64,000 nucleotides of DNA from Oculatella sp. LEGE 06141 (GCF_015207605.1 NZ_JADEWO010000018.1:46315-110314), one strand, 5' to 3'; shown: positions 25,898 through 35,690, counted from the first letter of the stretch. A program made the numbers and translations. Notes: generated from the sequence alone by a model not told the origin.

Positions 25898-26674
25898 TTA
25901 CATCCCCATAATTTCGTAACCTGCATCTACGTAAATCACCTGCCCGGTGATGCCGCTGGATAAGTCGCTACAGAGAAATGCTGCCGTGTTGCCCACTTCC
26001 AGTTGAGTCACCGTCCGACGCAACGGAGCCACATTCTCGACATGATGAATCATATCGAGGATGCCGCCCACCGCTGAGGAGGCCAGCGTACGGATGGGAC
26101 CAGCCGAGATCGCGTTAACCCGAATGTTTTGAGGCCCCAGTTCCGCCGCCAGATAGCGCACATTCATTTCCAATGCCGCTTTGGCAATTCCCATTGTGTT
26201 GTAGTTGGGGATCACCCGCACCCCCCCCAGATAGGTCATCGCCACAATGCTGCCCCCGTCGGTCATCAACGGTTTAGCCGCCTTGCTCAGGCTCACCAGG
26301 GAATAGGCACTAATGTCGATCGCCTGCAAAAAATCCTGCCGAGCAACGCTGCTAAAGTCGCCGCTGAGGGACTCTTTGCTGGCAAAGGCAAGGCAGTGAA
26401 TGAGGATGTCAACCGTGCCCCATTTATCTCGAATGGTGTCAAAGGTTGACTGCACCTGCTCCTCATTTTGAACATTACAGGGCAAAAACAAACTGGGTTG
26501 AAGCGGCTCGACCAGTTCTGCCACCTTCTTTTCCATGCGGCCTTTTTCGTCGGGCAGATAGGTTATCCCCAGATTGGCACCCGCCTGATGGAGTTGCTGA
26601 GCAATGCCCCAGGCGATCGAACGATTGTTGGCAATCCCAGTAACAAGGGCGTTTTTTCCAGTCAAATTCAACAT
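25898..26674 (-). CDS. fabI: Enoyl-ACP reductase (NADH)
   Basis: A 258-residue FabI, the last reductive step of each fatty-acid elongation cycle in the cytoplasm. The NADH motif is LVTGIANNRSIAWGIA. Catalytic residues are Tyr148 (MTYLGG), Tyr158 and Lys165 (NYNTMGIAK). HCLAFASKESL and the substrate-loop sequence GPIRTLASSAVGG match FabI closely and separate it from ordinary short-chain dehydrogenases. Length is standard. It is transcribed divergently from ntcA. Confidence 0.96.
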   Translation of the reverse strand: MLNLTGKNALVTGIANNRSIAWGIAQQLHQAGANLGITYLPDEKGRMEKKVAELVEPLQPSLFLPCNVQNEEQVQSTFDTIRDKWGTVDILIHCLAFASKESLSGDFSSVARQDFLQAIDISAYSLVSLSKAAKPLMTDGGSIVAMTYLGGVRVIPNYNTMGIAKAALEMNVRYLAAELGPQNIRVNAISAGPIRTLASSAVGGILDMIHHVENVAPLRRTVTQLEVGNTAAFLCSDLSSGITGQVIYVDAGYEIMGM

Positions 26675-27044
26675 GGCGATTTAATTAGGGCAATTTCAAC
26701 AAAATGGGACTGATGCAGCCAGAGTGCTTTTCAGGGGGACTTATCCCCACAGAAGGACATCCCGGTTATCCCCAAACAGTCTGAGCTGCGTAACTCGCAC
26801 GCAACGACTCGAATGCAATTAGGAGAATACTGAAAAAGACGGCACAAAGATAGGGGAGACAGGGTAATTTCACCGGAGAGAGAAGCGATCGCAGCAACAA
26901 AACTCAAGCCCCATCAGCCTTTCATCTTTGATAAACAAATCATGCGTCGGGTGCATTTCGATCGCCAATTCCAACTGCTTATGAGGAGTGTCATCCGCCG
27001 TTTGGGTGAATTTACACTCAGAACAAACGTATTTACTTAGAATG

Positions 27045-27060
27045 TGTAGCAAGCACTACA
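27045..27060 (+). promoter_or_regulatory. NtcA-binding site upstream of ntcA
   Basis: TGTAGCAAGCACTACA contains a perfect GTA-N8-TAC core inside a TGT-N10-ACA palindrome, the NtcA operator. It lies 134 bases before the ntcA start codon. A TAN3T-type -10 candidate (TAGTGT, 27085-27090) follows about 25 bases later, close to the 22-23 base spacing usual for NtcA-activated promoters. Autoregulation of ntcA is established in other cyanobacteria; here it is inferred. Confidence 0.8.
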
Positions 27061-27193
27061 AAAAACTAGATGGGAGTTACGTTTTAGTGTTCTAAAGTCA
27101 AAAAGTTCTCACAGTAACATTTTGCTCAATGCAGTAGTCGATAAGACAGGCGATCGATTCAAAATCTCACGAGATGCTCGGAAGGGGAAGAGT

Positions 27194-27865
27194 ATGGTAA
27201 TGACGCAGGACAAGCCACTCGCAAACGTGTTTCGCCAGCTCGGTGGAGGCGCGTTTCCGCCTGTAGTTGAAACCTTTGACCGGGGTAAAACCATTTTCTT
27301 CCCAGGCGACCCGGCAGAGCGAGTTTACTTTTTGCTCAAGGGCGCTGTAAAGCTATCCAGGGTATATGAAGCCGGGGAAGAAATTACGGTTGCTCTATTG
27401 CGAGAAAACAGCGTTTTTGGTGTGCTGTCGTTGATTACCGGACAGCGAGCCGATCGCTTCTATCATGCCGTTGCGTTTACACCGGTTGATCTGCTGTCGG
27501 TGCCCATCGAACAGGTTGAAAAAGCGCTTAAAGATAATCCTGAACTTTCAATGTTGATGCTTCAAGGGCTATCGTCTCGGATTTTGCAGACCGAGATGAT
27601 GATCGAAACCCTGGCGCATCGAGATATGGGATCGCGGCTCGTTAGTTTCTTGCTGATTTTGTGCCGCGATTTTGGAGTGCCAACCTCAGAGGGGATCACA
27701 ATCGACCTGAAGCTGTCGCATCAAGCGATCGCCGAGGCCATTGGCTCAACTCGCGTTACTGTAACTCGGCTGTTGGGCGATTTACGGCAGGATCAAATGA
27801 TTTCAATCCATAAAAAGAAAATTACGGTTCACAATCCGGTTGCTCTCAGCCAACAATTCACCTGA
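27194..27865 (+). CDS. ntcA: Global nitrogen regulator NtcA
   Basis: A 223-residue CRP-family activator that senses 2-oxoglutarate and controls nitrogen assimilation. The effector domain includes [20 protein letters not shown] and [19 protein letters not shown], and the C-terminal helix-turn-helix is [20 protein letters not shown]. From memory of other NtcA proteins it is nearly identical along its whole length. The frame opens at 27122, but the start at 27194 ([13 protein letters not shown]) fits the family and has a purine-rich AAGGGGAAG before it. An NtcA box lies upstream. Confidence 0.97.
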   Translation: MVMTQDKPLANVFRQLGGGAFPPVVETFDRGKTIFFPGDPAERVYFLLKGAVKLSRVYEAGEEITVALLRENSVFGVLSLITGQRADRFYHAVAFTPVDLLSVPIEQVEKALKDNPELSMLMLQGLSSRILQTEMMIETLAHRDMGSRLVSFLLILCRDFGVPTSEGITIDLKLSHQAIAEAIGSTRVTVTRLLGDLRQDQMISIHKKKITVHNPVALSQQFT

Positions 27866-27941
27866 GCCAATGGGTTTGAATTTAGTCAATCGATACCGTT
27901 CAGAATACAGTAGGCTGTATCTGGACTGTTATGGATAGGCG

Positions 27942-29369
27942 ATGACCACAGGGCTGGTCTTGATTGCAGCCATTTTAGTGTTAGGCGGAGTGATTGCCAC
28001 GGTGGGCGATCGCGTCGGTATGCGCGTTGGTAAGGCTCGCCTCAGCCTGTTCAACCTGCGTCCTCGCAAAACGGCAACGTTGGTCAACATTTTGACGGGT
28101 AGCATCATCTCGGCAATTACCTTTGCGATTCTGTTTGCTGTCGATGATCAGTTGCGAACGGGTGTGTTTGAGCTGGAAGAAATTCAAAGTGATTTAGACA
28201 CTGCCCGCACAGAATTGCAGGAAGCGACGCGAGAAAAGCGGCAAATTGGCCGGGAATTGAACCAGGCTACCGCCCAACAAAACCAGGCGCAGCGGCGACT
28301 GCGGCAAATTAATCGATCGCTCAACTCCGCTATTGAACGGCAGACCCAAACCGAAGCGCAGTTAAACCAGACCCAAACCCGTCTCAACCAGGCGCAAGCG
28401 CAACTCAGCGAAATTCAGCCCCGGTTTGAACGGGCGCAGGCGCAACTGCGAACCGTGTCGCAACAAACCGATCGGCTACGCATTGAAATTAGCCAGCTTC
28501 AGTCCGATCGGCAGGAGCTAATCCGACAGCGGGATGAGGTGAGAGAACAAATTGCCCAACGCGACCAGGAAATTGCCCAACGCGATCGCGCCATCGCCGA
28601 ACGAGAAGCCCTGTTAATGCGGTTGGAAAATCAGCGGACTGTGCTGATGCGGGAAGTAGAAGCCCTGGAACAGGCGGTTGCCGTCTCACAGCAAGAACTG
28701 CTGGATCTGCGGTTGGGCAATCTGGCCGTGATTCGAGGTCAAACGCTGGCAACCGGAGAATTTCGGGTGGTAAATGCGGGGGGAGCCCGGCAGGCGATTG
28801 ACCAACTGCTGCAAGCGGCCAACCGCTACGCGCTTCAGCGAATTCGACCCGGTACAATCGAGCTAGACACGCAAATCGTGCAAATTACCAACAGCCAGGT
28901 CGAACAGCTTGTAAGCCAAATTCAAGATGGGGAAGCGTATGTGGTTCGTATCCTTTCTGCTGGAAACTATGTGGTCGGAGAACCCTGCGTGTTAGCCCGT
29001 GAGTCTTGCGTGGCGGTGGCGGCAGAAGCGGCTCCAAACCGCCTGGTGTTTCGGGCTGGAGAAGTCGTGACTTCGACCTCTGCTGATCCCACCAGCATGA
29101 ACAACCGCCAGATTCAGGAGCAGATTCAACTCTTGATTGATGCAGCACAGTTTCGGGCACGGCAGGCTGGTATTTTGACTGATACAATCCAGATTGCAGA
29201 TGGCAGTATTGAAGCAGTGTTTCGCTTTTTCGAGGCGGTTCGACAGTACAACCAGCCGGTAGAGCTTCAAGCGATCGCGGCGGTTGATAGCTATACCGCA
29301 AGAGCTAGATTTGAGCTGGTTGCAGTTCAAAACGGCCAGATTCTGTTCGGCACTCAAACACTACGCTGA
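27942..29369 (+). CDS. DUF3084 membrane-anchored coiled-coil protein
   Basis: A 475-residue protein with two N-terminal membrane segments (about 3-22 and 47-66) flanking a basic loop (LFNLRPRKTATLVNILTG). A long coiled coil rich in Gln, Glu and Arg covers about residues 75-250. A globular C-terminal domain of about 200 residues (GEFRVVNAGGARQAIDQLLQ onward) completes the DUF3084 family. Found in most cyanobacteria next to the YqgF-like nuclease gene, as here (27 bases apart). Function unknown. Confidence 0.9.
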   Translation: MTTGLVLIAAILVLGGVIATVGDRVGMRVGKARLSLFNLRPRKTATLVNILTGSIISAITFAILFAVDDQLRTGVFELEEIQSDLDTARTELQEATREKRQIGRELNQATAQQNQAQRRLRQINRSLNSAIERQTQTEAQLNQTQTRLNQAQAQLSEIQPRFERAQAQLRTVSQQTDRLRIEISQLQSDRQELIRQRDEVREQIAQRDQEIAQRDRAIAEREALLMRLENQRTVLMREVEALEQAVAVSQQELLDLRLGNLAVIRGQTLATGEFRVVNAGGARQAIDQLLQAANRYALQRIRPGTIELDTQIVQITNSQVEQLVSQIQDGEAYVVRILSAGNYVVGEPCVLARESCVAVAAEAAPNRLVFRAGEVVTSTSADPTSMNNRQIQEQIQLLIDAAQFRARQAGILTDTIQIADGSIEAVFRFFEAVRQYNQPVELQAIAAVDSYTARARFELVAVQNGQILFGTQTLR

Positions 29370-29396
29370 TTTTGACCTCTCATTGCTAGAGTTTTG

Positions 29397-29831
29397 ATGT
29401 CTTTATCTTTTGAAGCTCCGGCTCAACCCGTCATTTTAGGATTTGATCCTGGACGCTCCAAGTGTGGGGTGGCGGTTATGGGACTAGACCGGAATCTTTA
29501 CTATCATCAGGTGATCCCGGCAGAAGAGGCGATCGCTACCATCCAGGTGCTGCAAGGAAAGCTGCCCATTTCAATGGTGGTGATGGGCGATCAAACTACG
29601 GCAAGTCAATGGAAAGAAAAAATCAATGCTGGTTTAGCAGAACCCCTGCGAATCATCATGGTAGACGAGCGCTATAGTTCGCTGGAGGCGCGCGATCGCT
29701 ACTGGAAAATGTATCCGCCTCGTGGGGTGTTCAAACTAATTCCTCGCAGCGTTCGCAGCATTCCTCGCCCGATTGACGACATTGTGGCGATTCTCTTAAT
29801 TGAACGCTACCTGGGACGGCTCACCGACTAA
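29397..29831 (+). CDS. YqgF/RuvX-like nuclease (predicted)
   Basis: A 144-residue RNase-H-fold protein. ILGFDPGRSKCGVAVMG carries the first catalytic aspartate, VVMGDQTT the strand-4 region, IIMVDERYSSLEARDRYW the conserved D-E-R motif, and RPIDDIVAILLIERYL the last aspartates. The fold is shared by RuvC-like resolvases and YqgF, the pre-16S rRNA nuclease; this cyanobacterial branch always sits beside DUF3084. The ATG at 29397 is used instead of a TTG three bases earlier. Activity is inferred from the fold. Confidence 0.85.
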   Translation: MSLSFEAPAQPVILGFDPGRSKCGVAVMGLDRNLYYHQVIPAEEAIATIQVLQGKLPISMVVMGDQTTASQWKEKINAGLAEPLRIIMVDERYSSLEARDRYWKMYPPRGVFKLIPRSVRSIPRPIDDIVAILLIERYLGRLTD

Positions 29832-29876
29832 CAGAAGCAATAGGCGATCGGCACGGCAGAGCGTTCGGCAGTGCGC

Positions 29877-30140
29877 TTAGAGTTCGGCACGAATCGTGAA
29901 GTAATAATCTCCGCCGGGTTCAAGTTGATAATCGCAGCGTTCTAGAAAACGACTGAGCGGCTCCTTAATCAAGGCTCGGCCAAGGGACGGTTCTACCGAC
30001 AGTTCGCCCTGCTTGAAGCGCCACTGAAACTGCCATTCATATTCACTGGCTCTGACTTCGCCCTCAATTCGACCTTGATGCCAGGATTGATGCGTAATCC
30101 GGACATGAGCAGTCGTTTCAGGTAGACGTTTAGAACTCAC
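29877..30140 (-). CDS. DUF3146 family protein
   Basis: An 87-residue soluble cyanobacterial protein of the DUF3146 type: VRITHQSWHQGRIEGEVRA, YEWQFQWRFKQGELSV, and CDYQLEPGGDYYFTIRAEL. Mostly beta, with no cysteine pair or signal peptide. It is convergent with the YqgF-like gene and follows the 104-residue gene on the same strand 39 bases earlier. Function unknown. Confidence 0.85.
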   Translation of the reverse strand: MSSKRLPETTAHVRITHQSWHQGRIEGEVRASEYEWQFQWRFKQGELSVEPSLGRALIKEPLSRFLERCDYQLEPGGDYYFTIRAEL

Positions 30141-30179
30141 AGTCGCTCTCTTTTCCTGCTAGCTGCCTAACAACAGCGG

Positions 30180-30494
30180 TTACGGTGTGGTACTCGACTT
30201 CTGAGCGAGTCGCGCCTCCGGCTCATGAACCCACATTACCAAACCTCTTGGCACTCTAGTCAGGATAACGTTATTTCCACGAGCCGTCATAAGTGCCGCC
30301 TTTTGCCGTGCCACGTCCACACTGGAAAAAAATCGCACGTAGGCGTAAAACTGCCCCTCATAAAAGATGGCGCTGGTGGGTTTGGGCGTATCCGGTAATG
30401 CAATGTGGCATCGTTCTACCAGCTTTTGCACAAAGATGGGAGTTGGCTCTACGTAATTCTGATAATTTGACTTGTCTTTTGGCATCTCCAACAC
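30180..30494 (-). CDS. Small conserved-looking unknown protein
   Basis: A 104-residue soluble protein. It has a charged start (MPKDKSN), an SPOR-like arrangement (YEGQFYAYVRFFSSVDVARQKAALMTARGNNVILT) and a C-terminal VPRGLVMWVHEPEA segment. The GTG at 30494 with AGGAG 7 bases upstream is chosen; an ATG at 30485 and a TTG at 30515 are alternatives. It heads a short minus-strand pair with the DUF3146 gene. Function unknown. Confidence 0.7.
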   Translation of the reverse strand: MLEMPKDKSNYQNYVEPTPIFVQKLVERCHIALPDTPKPTSAIFYEGQFYAYVRFFSSVDVARQKAALMTARGNNVILTRVPRGLVMWVHEPEARLAQKSSTTP

Positions 30495-30788
30495 AAGAAC
30501 TCTCCTAATATGCAAGTGCCTAGCAGGATTGCGACCTGATCATCACCGCAAATCTAGCCAAGTGCCAGAGCAGGAGCCAACAGTTAAAATACAGAACTTA
30601 GCGGATAGCTGATTCGCTTAATGCGAATTTTATTGATAACTCCGTGAAAATACCGCAGTGATGCCCAACCCTTGCTAGACCGTTGGGGGAGAGGCGATGG
30701 CTTGATTGAGGGTGAAAAGGCGATCGTTCCGTTATTACCCGTTCTTCGCCATTTTATTGATAGCCATTTTATTGATGACCCACGCGAT

Positions 30789-31415
30789 CTATGGCTGTAG
30801 AACCACTTCACGGTTGTTGTAGAGGCTCATGGCTTTAGGAATGCCCTGCTTAAGGCTGAGTTCTGTGGCTTCTACCACCAGTTGCATCACATCTTGAATG
30901 ACTTGAGTTTCTGCTGGCGCAAACCGCCCCAGAACGTGAGACACCGTCTCACCCCCATTTGCCCCCTTAGGGTTGCCGATGCCGATTCGCATCCGGGGAA
31001 AGTTCTGGGTGCCCAAATGCGCGATCGCCGACTTCATGCCGTTATGTCCTCCGGCGGAACCGGATTGACGTAGTCGCAGCCTACCGACGGGCAAATCCAT
31101 ATCGTCGTAAATAATCAGCACGGATTCGGGCGGTAGCTTAAACCAGTCGATTACGGCGCGAATCGACTGTCCAGAGAGGTTCATGTAGGTCGATGGCTTC
31201 AGCAGGCGAATTTTGTCCTGATGCGAGCCTCGTCCTTCACCGACAAAGCCTTGAAACTTACGGTTTTCGGACAGGGTAATTTGCCAGCGACGAGCCAGGA
31301 TATCGATCGCCTCAAACCCAACATTGTGGCGAGTGCGATCGTACTTAGCCCCCGGATTACCAAGCCCGACAATGAGTTGAGGAATGATCAGTTCAGAAGC
31401 AGCCGTTTCAGCCAT
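30789..31415 (-). CDS. pth: Peptidyl-tRNA hydrolase
   Basis: A 208-residue enzyme that releases tRNA from prematurely dropped peptidyl-tRNA. LIVGLGNPGAKYDRTRHNVGFEA supplies the catalytic His and Asn (in two segments: GLGNPG and RHNVGF), YDDMDLPVGRLRLR the catalytic Asp, and GSAGGHNGMKS the third signature. Slightly long at the N-terminus, otherwise typical. It follows tatA on the same strand by 110 bases. Confidence 0.96.
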   Translation of the reverse strand: MAETAASELIIPQLIVGLGNPGAKYDRTRHNVGFEAIDILARRWQITLSENRKFQGFVGEGRGSHQDKIRLLKPSTYMNLSGQSIRAVIDWFKLPPESVLIIYDDMDLPVGRLRLRQSGSAGGHNGMKSAIAHLGTQNFPRMRIGIGNPKGANGGETVSHVLGRFAPAETQVIQDVMQLVVEATELSLKQGIPKAMSLYNNREVVLQP

Positions 31416-31525
31416 AGATTGAATTGTGATAACCGTCAGTCAAGCGAACAGGGGCAAGATGATCTCGCCCCTTTAATCTTTAAGATGACTCATCAGTGAG
31501 GTTGGGCTTGAAGCTGGCTACTGCA

Positions 31526-31849
31526 TTACCCTTGCTGCGTTTGACTCACGGCATCAGGTTCAGTGGTAGCGTCAGCCACTGGCTCATCTTGCTCCGCTGC
31601 CGCTTCTGTCGCAGCCAGCACTTTTTGAGACGGTTCCAGCGTTGCCTTCATGGGGACGTTAACGGATTTTTCGATTCGATCGGCTTCTTTTTTGAACTCG
31701 TTTTCAAATTCTTTAGAGGCTTCCTGGAAGCCCCGAATGGCTTTACCCAGGCTGCGACCGATTTCAGGTAGCTTTTTGGGGCCGAAAATCAGCAGAGCCA
31801 CGACCATAATTAATGCCATTTCAGGCAAGCCAATTCCAAAAACATTCAC
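31526..31849 (-). CDS. tatA: Twin-arginine translocase TatA-family subunit
   Basis: A 107-residue TatA-type protein. A short N-terminal membrane helix (GLPEMALIMVVALLIFG) is followed by the hinge FGPKKLPEIGRSLGKAI and an amphipathic helix, then an acidic, disordered tail. TatA forms the channel part of the Tat system for folded proteins, in cytoplasmic and thylakoid membranes. TatB is similar, but the conserved FGPKKLPEIGR fits TatA/E better. It lies downstream of psbH on the same strand. Confidence 0.92.
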   Translation of the reverse strand: MNVFGIGLPEMALIMVVALLIFGPKKLPEIGRSLGKAIRGFQEASKEFENEFKKEADRIEKSVNVPMKATLEPSQKVLAATEAAAEQDEPVADATTEPDAVSQTQQG

Positions 31850-31930
31850 GACATTCCCTCCTGCAATCCGTCGCGATCGCCATCTCTACATTACCGTGCT
31901 TGCTTTCATCCTGCCGAGTTTAGCCCGTAC

Positions 31931-31952
31931 AAAAAAACCCGGACAAGCCGGG
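31931..31952 (-). terminator. Terminator downstream of psbH
   Basis: On the minus strand CCCGG (31948-31952) pairs with CCGGG (31938-31942) around a 5-base loop and runs into seven T residues (31937-31931). It lies 45 bases after the psbH stop, separating psbH from tatA. Confidence 0.8.
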
Positions 31953-31996
31953 AGTTTCCATTCAGGTGTTTAAGCGTGTGGAACATGAACCTAGAA

Positions 31997-32200
31997 CTAG
32001 CTGCCTAAGCTCTTCCAATCGACATCGAAGCTATCGAGTAGCAGCGAGTTGTTATAGATTTGCAGGATGATCAGCAGAAAAACGAAGAATAGAGCCATAA
32101 AAACACCCATCAACGGTGTGGTGCCCCAACCGGGAGCAACTTTACCGTATTCGGAGTTAAGGGGTTTGAGAATATCTCCCAGCCGAGTGCGTTGTGCCAT
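31997..32200 (-). CDS. psbH: Photosystem II protein H
   Basis: A 67-residue PSII subunit with one membrane helix, needed for stable CP47 association and PSII repair. [20 protein letters not shown] is the stromal N-terminus, [16 protein letters not shown] leads into the helix, and [15 protein letters not shown] is the lumenal end. The longer open frame to 32335 is not used, since all known PsbH proteins start at this ATG. psbN lies divergently upstream on the other strand, the usual arrangement. Confidence 0.97.
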   Translation of the reverse strand: MAQRTRLGDILKPLNSEYGKVAPGWGTTPLMGVFMALFFVFLLIILQIYNNSLLLDSFDVDWKSLGS

Positions 32201-32279
32201 GAGTGACCTATCAGCTAATCTCAACAAATTAATGGTTCGTAATATTATAGAAGCATAATACTCATAATTGATGACACAT

Positions 32280-32411
32280 ATGGAGCCTGCAACAGTTCTT
32301 AGTATTTCCGTCGGTGCTTTCCTGGTGGCAATCACAGGATTGTCTATTTACACCGCGTTTGGCCCTCCGTCTAAGCAGTTGGACGATCCGTTTGAGGATC
32401 ATGAAGACTAA
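32280..32411 (+). CDS. psbN: PsbN, photosystem II assembly factor
   Basis: A 43-residue protein: [20 protein letters not shown] leads into [20 protein letters not shown]. One membrane helix is present, and the FGPPSKxLxDPF tail is the PsbN signature. PsbN is not a PSII core subunit but is needed for assembly and repair. It starts 79 bases from psbH on the opposite strand, the conserved psbH/psbN arrangement. Too short to appear in most gene calls. Confidence 0.96.
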   Translation: MEPATVLSISVGAFLVAITGLSIYTAFGPPSKQLDDPFEDHED

Positions 32412-32450
32412 GCTTGCCGTTTAGTTTGACGGGTTGCTCCCGAAAGTGGG

Positions 32451-35400
32451 TCAGGTTTTGCCAGTTGTTAGCGCAAACGTCGCTATCTTCCACGGTGCAA
32501 TTTGACTCACCTGCGTTTGGGAAATGGTTGCATCCGAAAATGCGTTCGAAGATCGCTCCAGTAAATTTGTAGGGTTGGCGATCGTCAACCCTAAACTATT
32601 TTGCACGCTGAACTCCGCTGGCTCACCGTGACATTCATAACAGCGCAAAATCCATTGGTTTGGGTTCGCTTCTGCTGGTTTAAAGGCGGAAAGAATGAGA
32701 TTAGGGGACGATACATCGATAAATTGCCCCACTGGAGGGAGCGATCGACTTGAAGGGGTCGTTGGCAGGTTACGAACAACGCGCAACGGTTGGTTTAATT
32801 CATAGCCTCGCCGCACCGTCTGCGCCATCTGCCAGGTGTCTCCGTGGGGATAGAGAGCATAAGTAAATTCATGGTGCCCCCGGTCAGCGCCAGGGTGAGG
32901 CCAGTTAGGGCTACGCAGCAAGGTCAGTCTGAGTTGCGCCGGTTGGCTATCATAACCATATTTGCAGTTGTTGAGCAGGCTAACGCCATAATCTGCCTGA
33001 CTTAAATCAGCCCACTGCAATGCCGGAACTTCCCACTTTGCGGCTTCCTGAGGCGTAGCGGATTGGGTAGAGCGGGCGATCGCGCCAAACGGAATTTCGT
33101 AAGTGGCTTCAGCAGCCGTTAGATTCAGCGGAAATGCCGCTTTAACCATGACATGCTGCTCTTGCCAGTCTACCTGGGACTCAATCTCAAGAATGGGGCT
33201 GCCTTTTCGCAGCACATAGGTTTGCCGAAACGTCGAAGTACCCAACTGTCGAGTGACACCCAACCGGGTTTCGAGTGAGCCGTGGGTTTGGTAGCAAATC
33301 GCTTGCAGCGTCGCTGAAGGCAAAGGATGGTCGGCATAGTTGGGGTCAATGTTCCAGGCATCCCAATATTGCCCCTTGTCTTGAAACGCCTGAAGCTGGT
33401 TACCCGCCCCGTTCAAAACGGAACGCTGACGCACCTTGTCAACCATTTGAGCGATGTCTCCCGTTGCCGGATCAATGCGAACATGGAGATAGTCGTTTTC
33501 TAGCTCCAAGGTCGCCACTGGCTCAACAACTGGCTCAATAACAGCAGCGGGGGATGGAGTGGCACAGAGCCAAAAAACGCGATATCCCACCGCCGGAACG
33601 TCGATCGCCCAAAATGAAACCTGTTCAACGTTTTGTGTATCTACCCAACGTTGCGTTTCAACCGCTTCACCGTCCGCAGTAAAGACCTGCCAGGAAGACT
33701 CTCTACCCTGCGCCACGGCCAGGGGCAGCGTTACCACCTGCGATCGCTTCCAGTTGAGCGAATTGAACACCACGATCGCTTCTGCCCTGGGCTGTGGTGG
33801 CGATGGCAAATCGATCTGCGCGGCGATCGCCGTTAACGCTTCATCCACGATTTTCCCTGTCACCTGTTTCACATCTTGCCACGCCTGGTTGGCATCGGTA
33901 TAAACCTCTGCGATCGCCGATCCTGGCAAAATATCGTGAAACTGGTTGAACAACACTTTCTTCCAGGCTGCTTCAATGGCATCACCGGGATAAGTCGCGT
34001 TTGTTAGCAGGGTTGAGATCGAGGCAAACAGCTCTGCCTGGTAGAGCAATATCTCACATTGACGGTTCGATCGCTTCTGCCCCGCGTGGGTGGTGTAGCA
34101 ACCGCGATGAAATTCTAAATACAGTTCATCGTTCCAAACAGGAAAAGACGGTGGCGAATCGCCATTGAGTGAGGTGCTGGCTTGATCCAGCAGTGGCAAT
34201 TGCTCCTGACGTTCGAGCGTCTGCAAATAAGCTGAGGCCGTGGTGAATGCAAGCGTTGGGAAGAAGGGCGATCGCTGCCATCGTCGGGCCAGGTCTACCA
34301 TATCGCGCGTGGGGCCGCCGCCGTGGTCGCCCACTCCCGGTAGCCACAGCGCCGCCGAAACCCCTGTTTTTACTTCTAAATCGCAGGCATAAGCAACCAT
34401 TTTAACGGGGTCAATGCCCGTGCCAATCGGAGCAGACATGAGGCTAAAGCGCTGAGTGCCATCGGGCGATCGCCACCAAAACAGCTCATGCGGAAACGAC
34501 GTTGAATCGTTCCAGCGCAGCTTCTGGGTAACAAAATAATCCACCTCCCCCTGCTCCAAAATTTGGGGCAATTGCCAGCAGAACCCAAAACTATCGGGTA
34601 GCCATGCGATCGGGCTAACGGTGCCAAATTTTGCCTCTGCATAACGCTGACCGTATAGCACCTGACGGGCGATCGATTCGCCGCTCACCGTATTGAATTC
34701 TGGCTCTACCCACAGTCCGGCTACCACTTCCCACCGTCCGTCGGCAATCTGTCGCTGAATCTCGGTAAACAATGCCGGACGGTGTTGCTCGATCCAGTCG
34801 TACAAAGCAGGAGTGGAGTGGCAAAACATCAATTCCGGAAACTGACGCAGGAGTTGCAGCACCGATTGAAAGGTGCGCTCGGCAGCCTCCCAGGTTTCAC
34901 GAATTTCCCATAGCCATGCCAGATCCAGATGAGCATGACCCAATAATTGAATCTGGCGCTGTTTGATCCAGTCTGCAAATGGCTGCAACTGTTGACGGAG
35001 GTTGAGCAGCGATCGGTCAAATATCTCTCGCTGCGGTAGCGCCGACCAGTTAATGTGAGCGATCGCCTGTTCTAGCGTTGCCACCTGCTCTGGCTGCAAA
35101 GCTGTGAGGTAGGTGTGCAATACGGCTAGCTCATCCGCCACAAATCCGGGTTCAGGTACTGGCTCAAGGCTGTGATCTGGACGTTCGTACAGGCAGAGAG
35201 AATGAACCAGCGCACCGTCGTCGTGCCCCGGGCTCACCAAACGAATGGCAATGGCGATCGCCTCTCCTGGCTTAACTGCCGCACTGAGCAAAAGTCGAGT
35301 CGAGCAATCAAACAAATCTCCAGCTTGAACGGACACGCCATTAACGAAAATCTCGGCAGCATCCGCCCACCAGGTCAACGATAGTCGCAGCGTCAAACCC

Positions 35401-35690
35401 TCCAGCGCATAACCGTTCAAGTGAGAGGGTACAACGAGTTGTTGCCCCAGCCAGATCACCCGATGCCCGCGATCCCAGGCCACATGCTGACGAGCGTTGA
35501 GCCTGACGGTTGGCCAGCTCTGCCAGGTGGCTGACTGGGTCGCGTCGGCGATCGGCACATCATAAAGGCAATACCGCCAGCCGGATTGCACATCAAGCTG
35601 CGACAACTGGCGCAAACGCTCAATACTGCCGGATAGCGAAGGAATGAGGGTTCGACTTTGAGACGGGGGCGGAGTAACTGAGTCGGTCAT
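32451..35690 (-). CDS. Alpha-mannosidase (GH38)
   Basis: A 1079-residue class II alpha-mannosidase. A 240-residue N-terminal beta domain precedes the catalytic domain, where HLDLAWLW (His254, Asp256) starts the zinc site and AWLPDSFGF (Asp366) carries the nucleophile; GVGDHGGGPT supplies a further histidine. The central helical domain and C-terminal beta-sandwich domains follow. Length is normal for GH38. These enzymes hydrolyse alpha-mannosides in the cytoplasm. No signal peptide. It stands alone between psbN and an unknown gene, so the natural substrate is unclear. Confidence 0.94.
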   Translation of the reverse strand: MTDSVTPPPSQSRTLIPSLSGSIERLRQLSQLDVQSGWRYCLYDVPIADATQSATWQSWPTVRLNARQHVAWDRGHRVIWLGQQLVVPSHLNGYALEGLTLRLSLTWWADAAEIFVNGVSVQAGDLFDCSTRLLLSAAVKPGEAIAIAIRLVSPGHDDGALVHSLCLYERPDHSLEPVPEPGFVADELAVLHTYLTALQPEQVATLEQAIAHINWSALPQREIFDRSLLNLRQQLQPFADWIKQRQIQLLGHAHLDLAWLWEIRETWEAAERTFQSVLQLLRQFPELMFCHSTPALYDWIEQHRPALFTEIQRQIADGRWEVVAGLWVEPEFNTVSGESIARQVLYGQRYAEAKFGTVSPIAWLPDSFGFCWQLPQILEQGEVDYFVTQKLRWNDSTSFPHELFWWRSPDGTQRFSLMSAPIGTGIDPVKMVAYACDLEVKTGVSAALWLPGVGDHGGGPTRDMVDLARRWQRSPFFPTLAFTTASAYLQTLERQEQLPLLDQASTSLNGDSPPSFPVWNDELYLEFHRGCYTTHAGQKRSNRQCEILLYQAELFASISTLLTNATYPGDAIEAAWKKVLFNQFHDILPGSAIAEVYTDANQAWQDVKQVTGKIVDEALTAIAAQIDLPSPPQPRAEAIVVFNSLNWKRSQVVTLPLAVAQGRESSWQVFTADGEAVETQRWVDTQNVEQVSFWAIDVPAVGYRVFWLCATPSPAAVIEPVVEPVATLELENDYLHVRIDPATGDIAQMVDKVRQRSVLNGAGNQLQAFQDKGQYWDAWNIDPNYADHPLPSATLQAICYQTHGSLETRLGVTRQLGTSTFRQTYVLRKGSPILEIESQVDWQEQHVMVKAAFPLNLTAAEATYEIPFGAIARSTQSATPQEAAKWEVPALQWADLSQADYGVSLLNNCKYGYDSQPAQLRLTLLRSPNWPHPGADRGHHEFTYALYPHGDTWQMAQTVRRGYELNQPLRVVRNLPTTPSSRSLPPVGQFIDVSSPNLILSAFKPAEANPNQWILRCYECHGEPAEFSVQNSLGLTIANPTNLLERSSNAFSDATISQTQVSQIAPWKIATFALTTGKT

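Noticed and set aside
30584..30811. 75-codon minus-strand frame overlapping the end of pth
   Set aside because: Arg/Ser-rich composition, no ribosome-binding site, overlaps a known gene.
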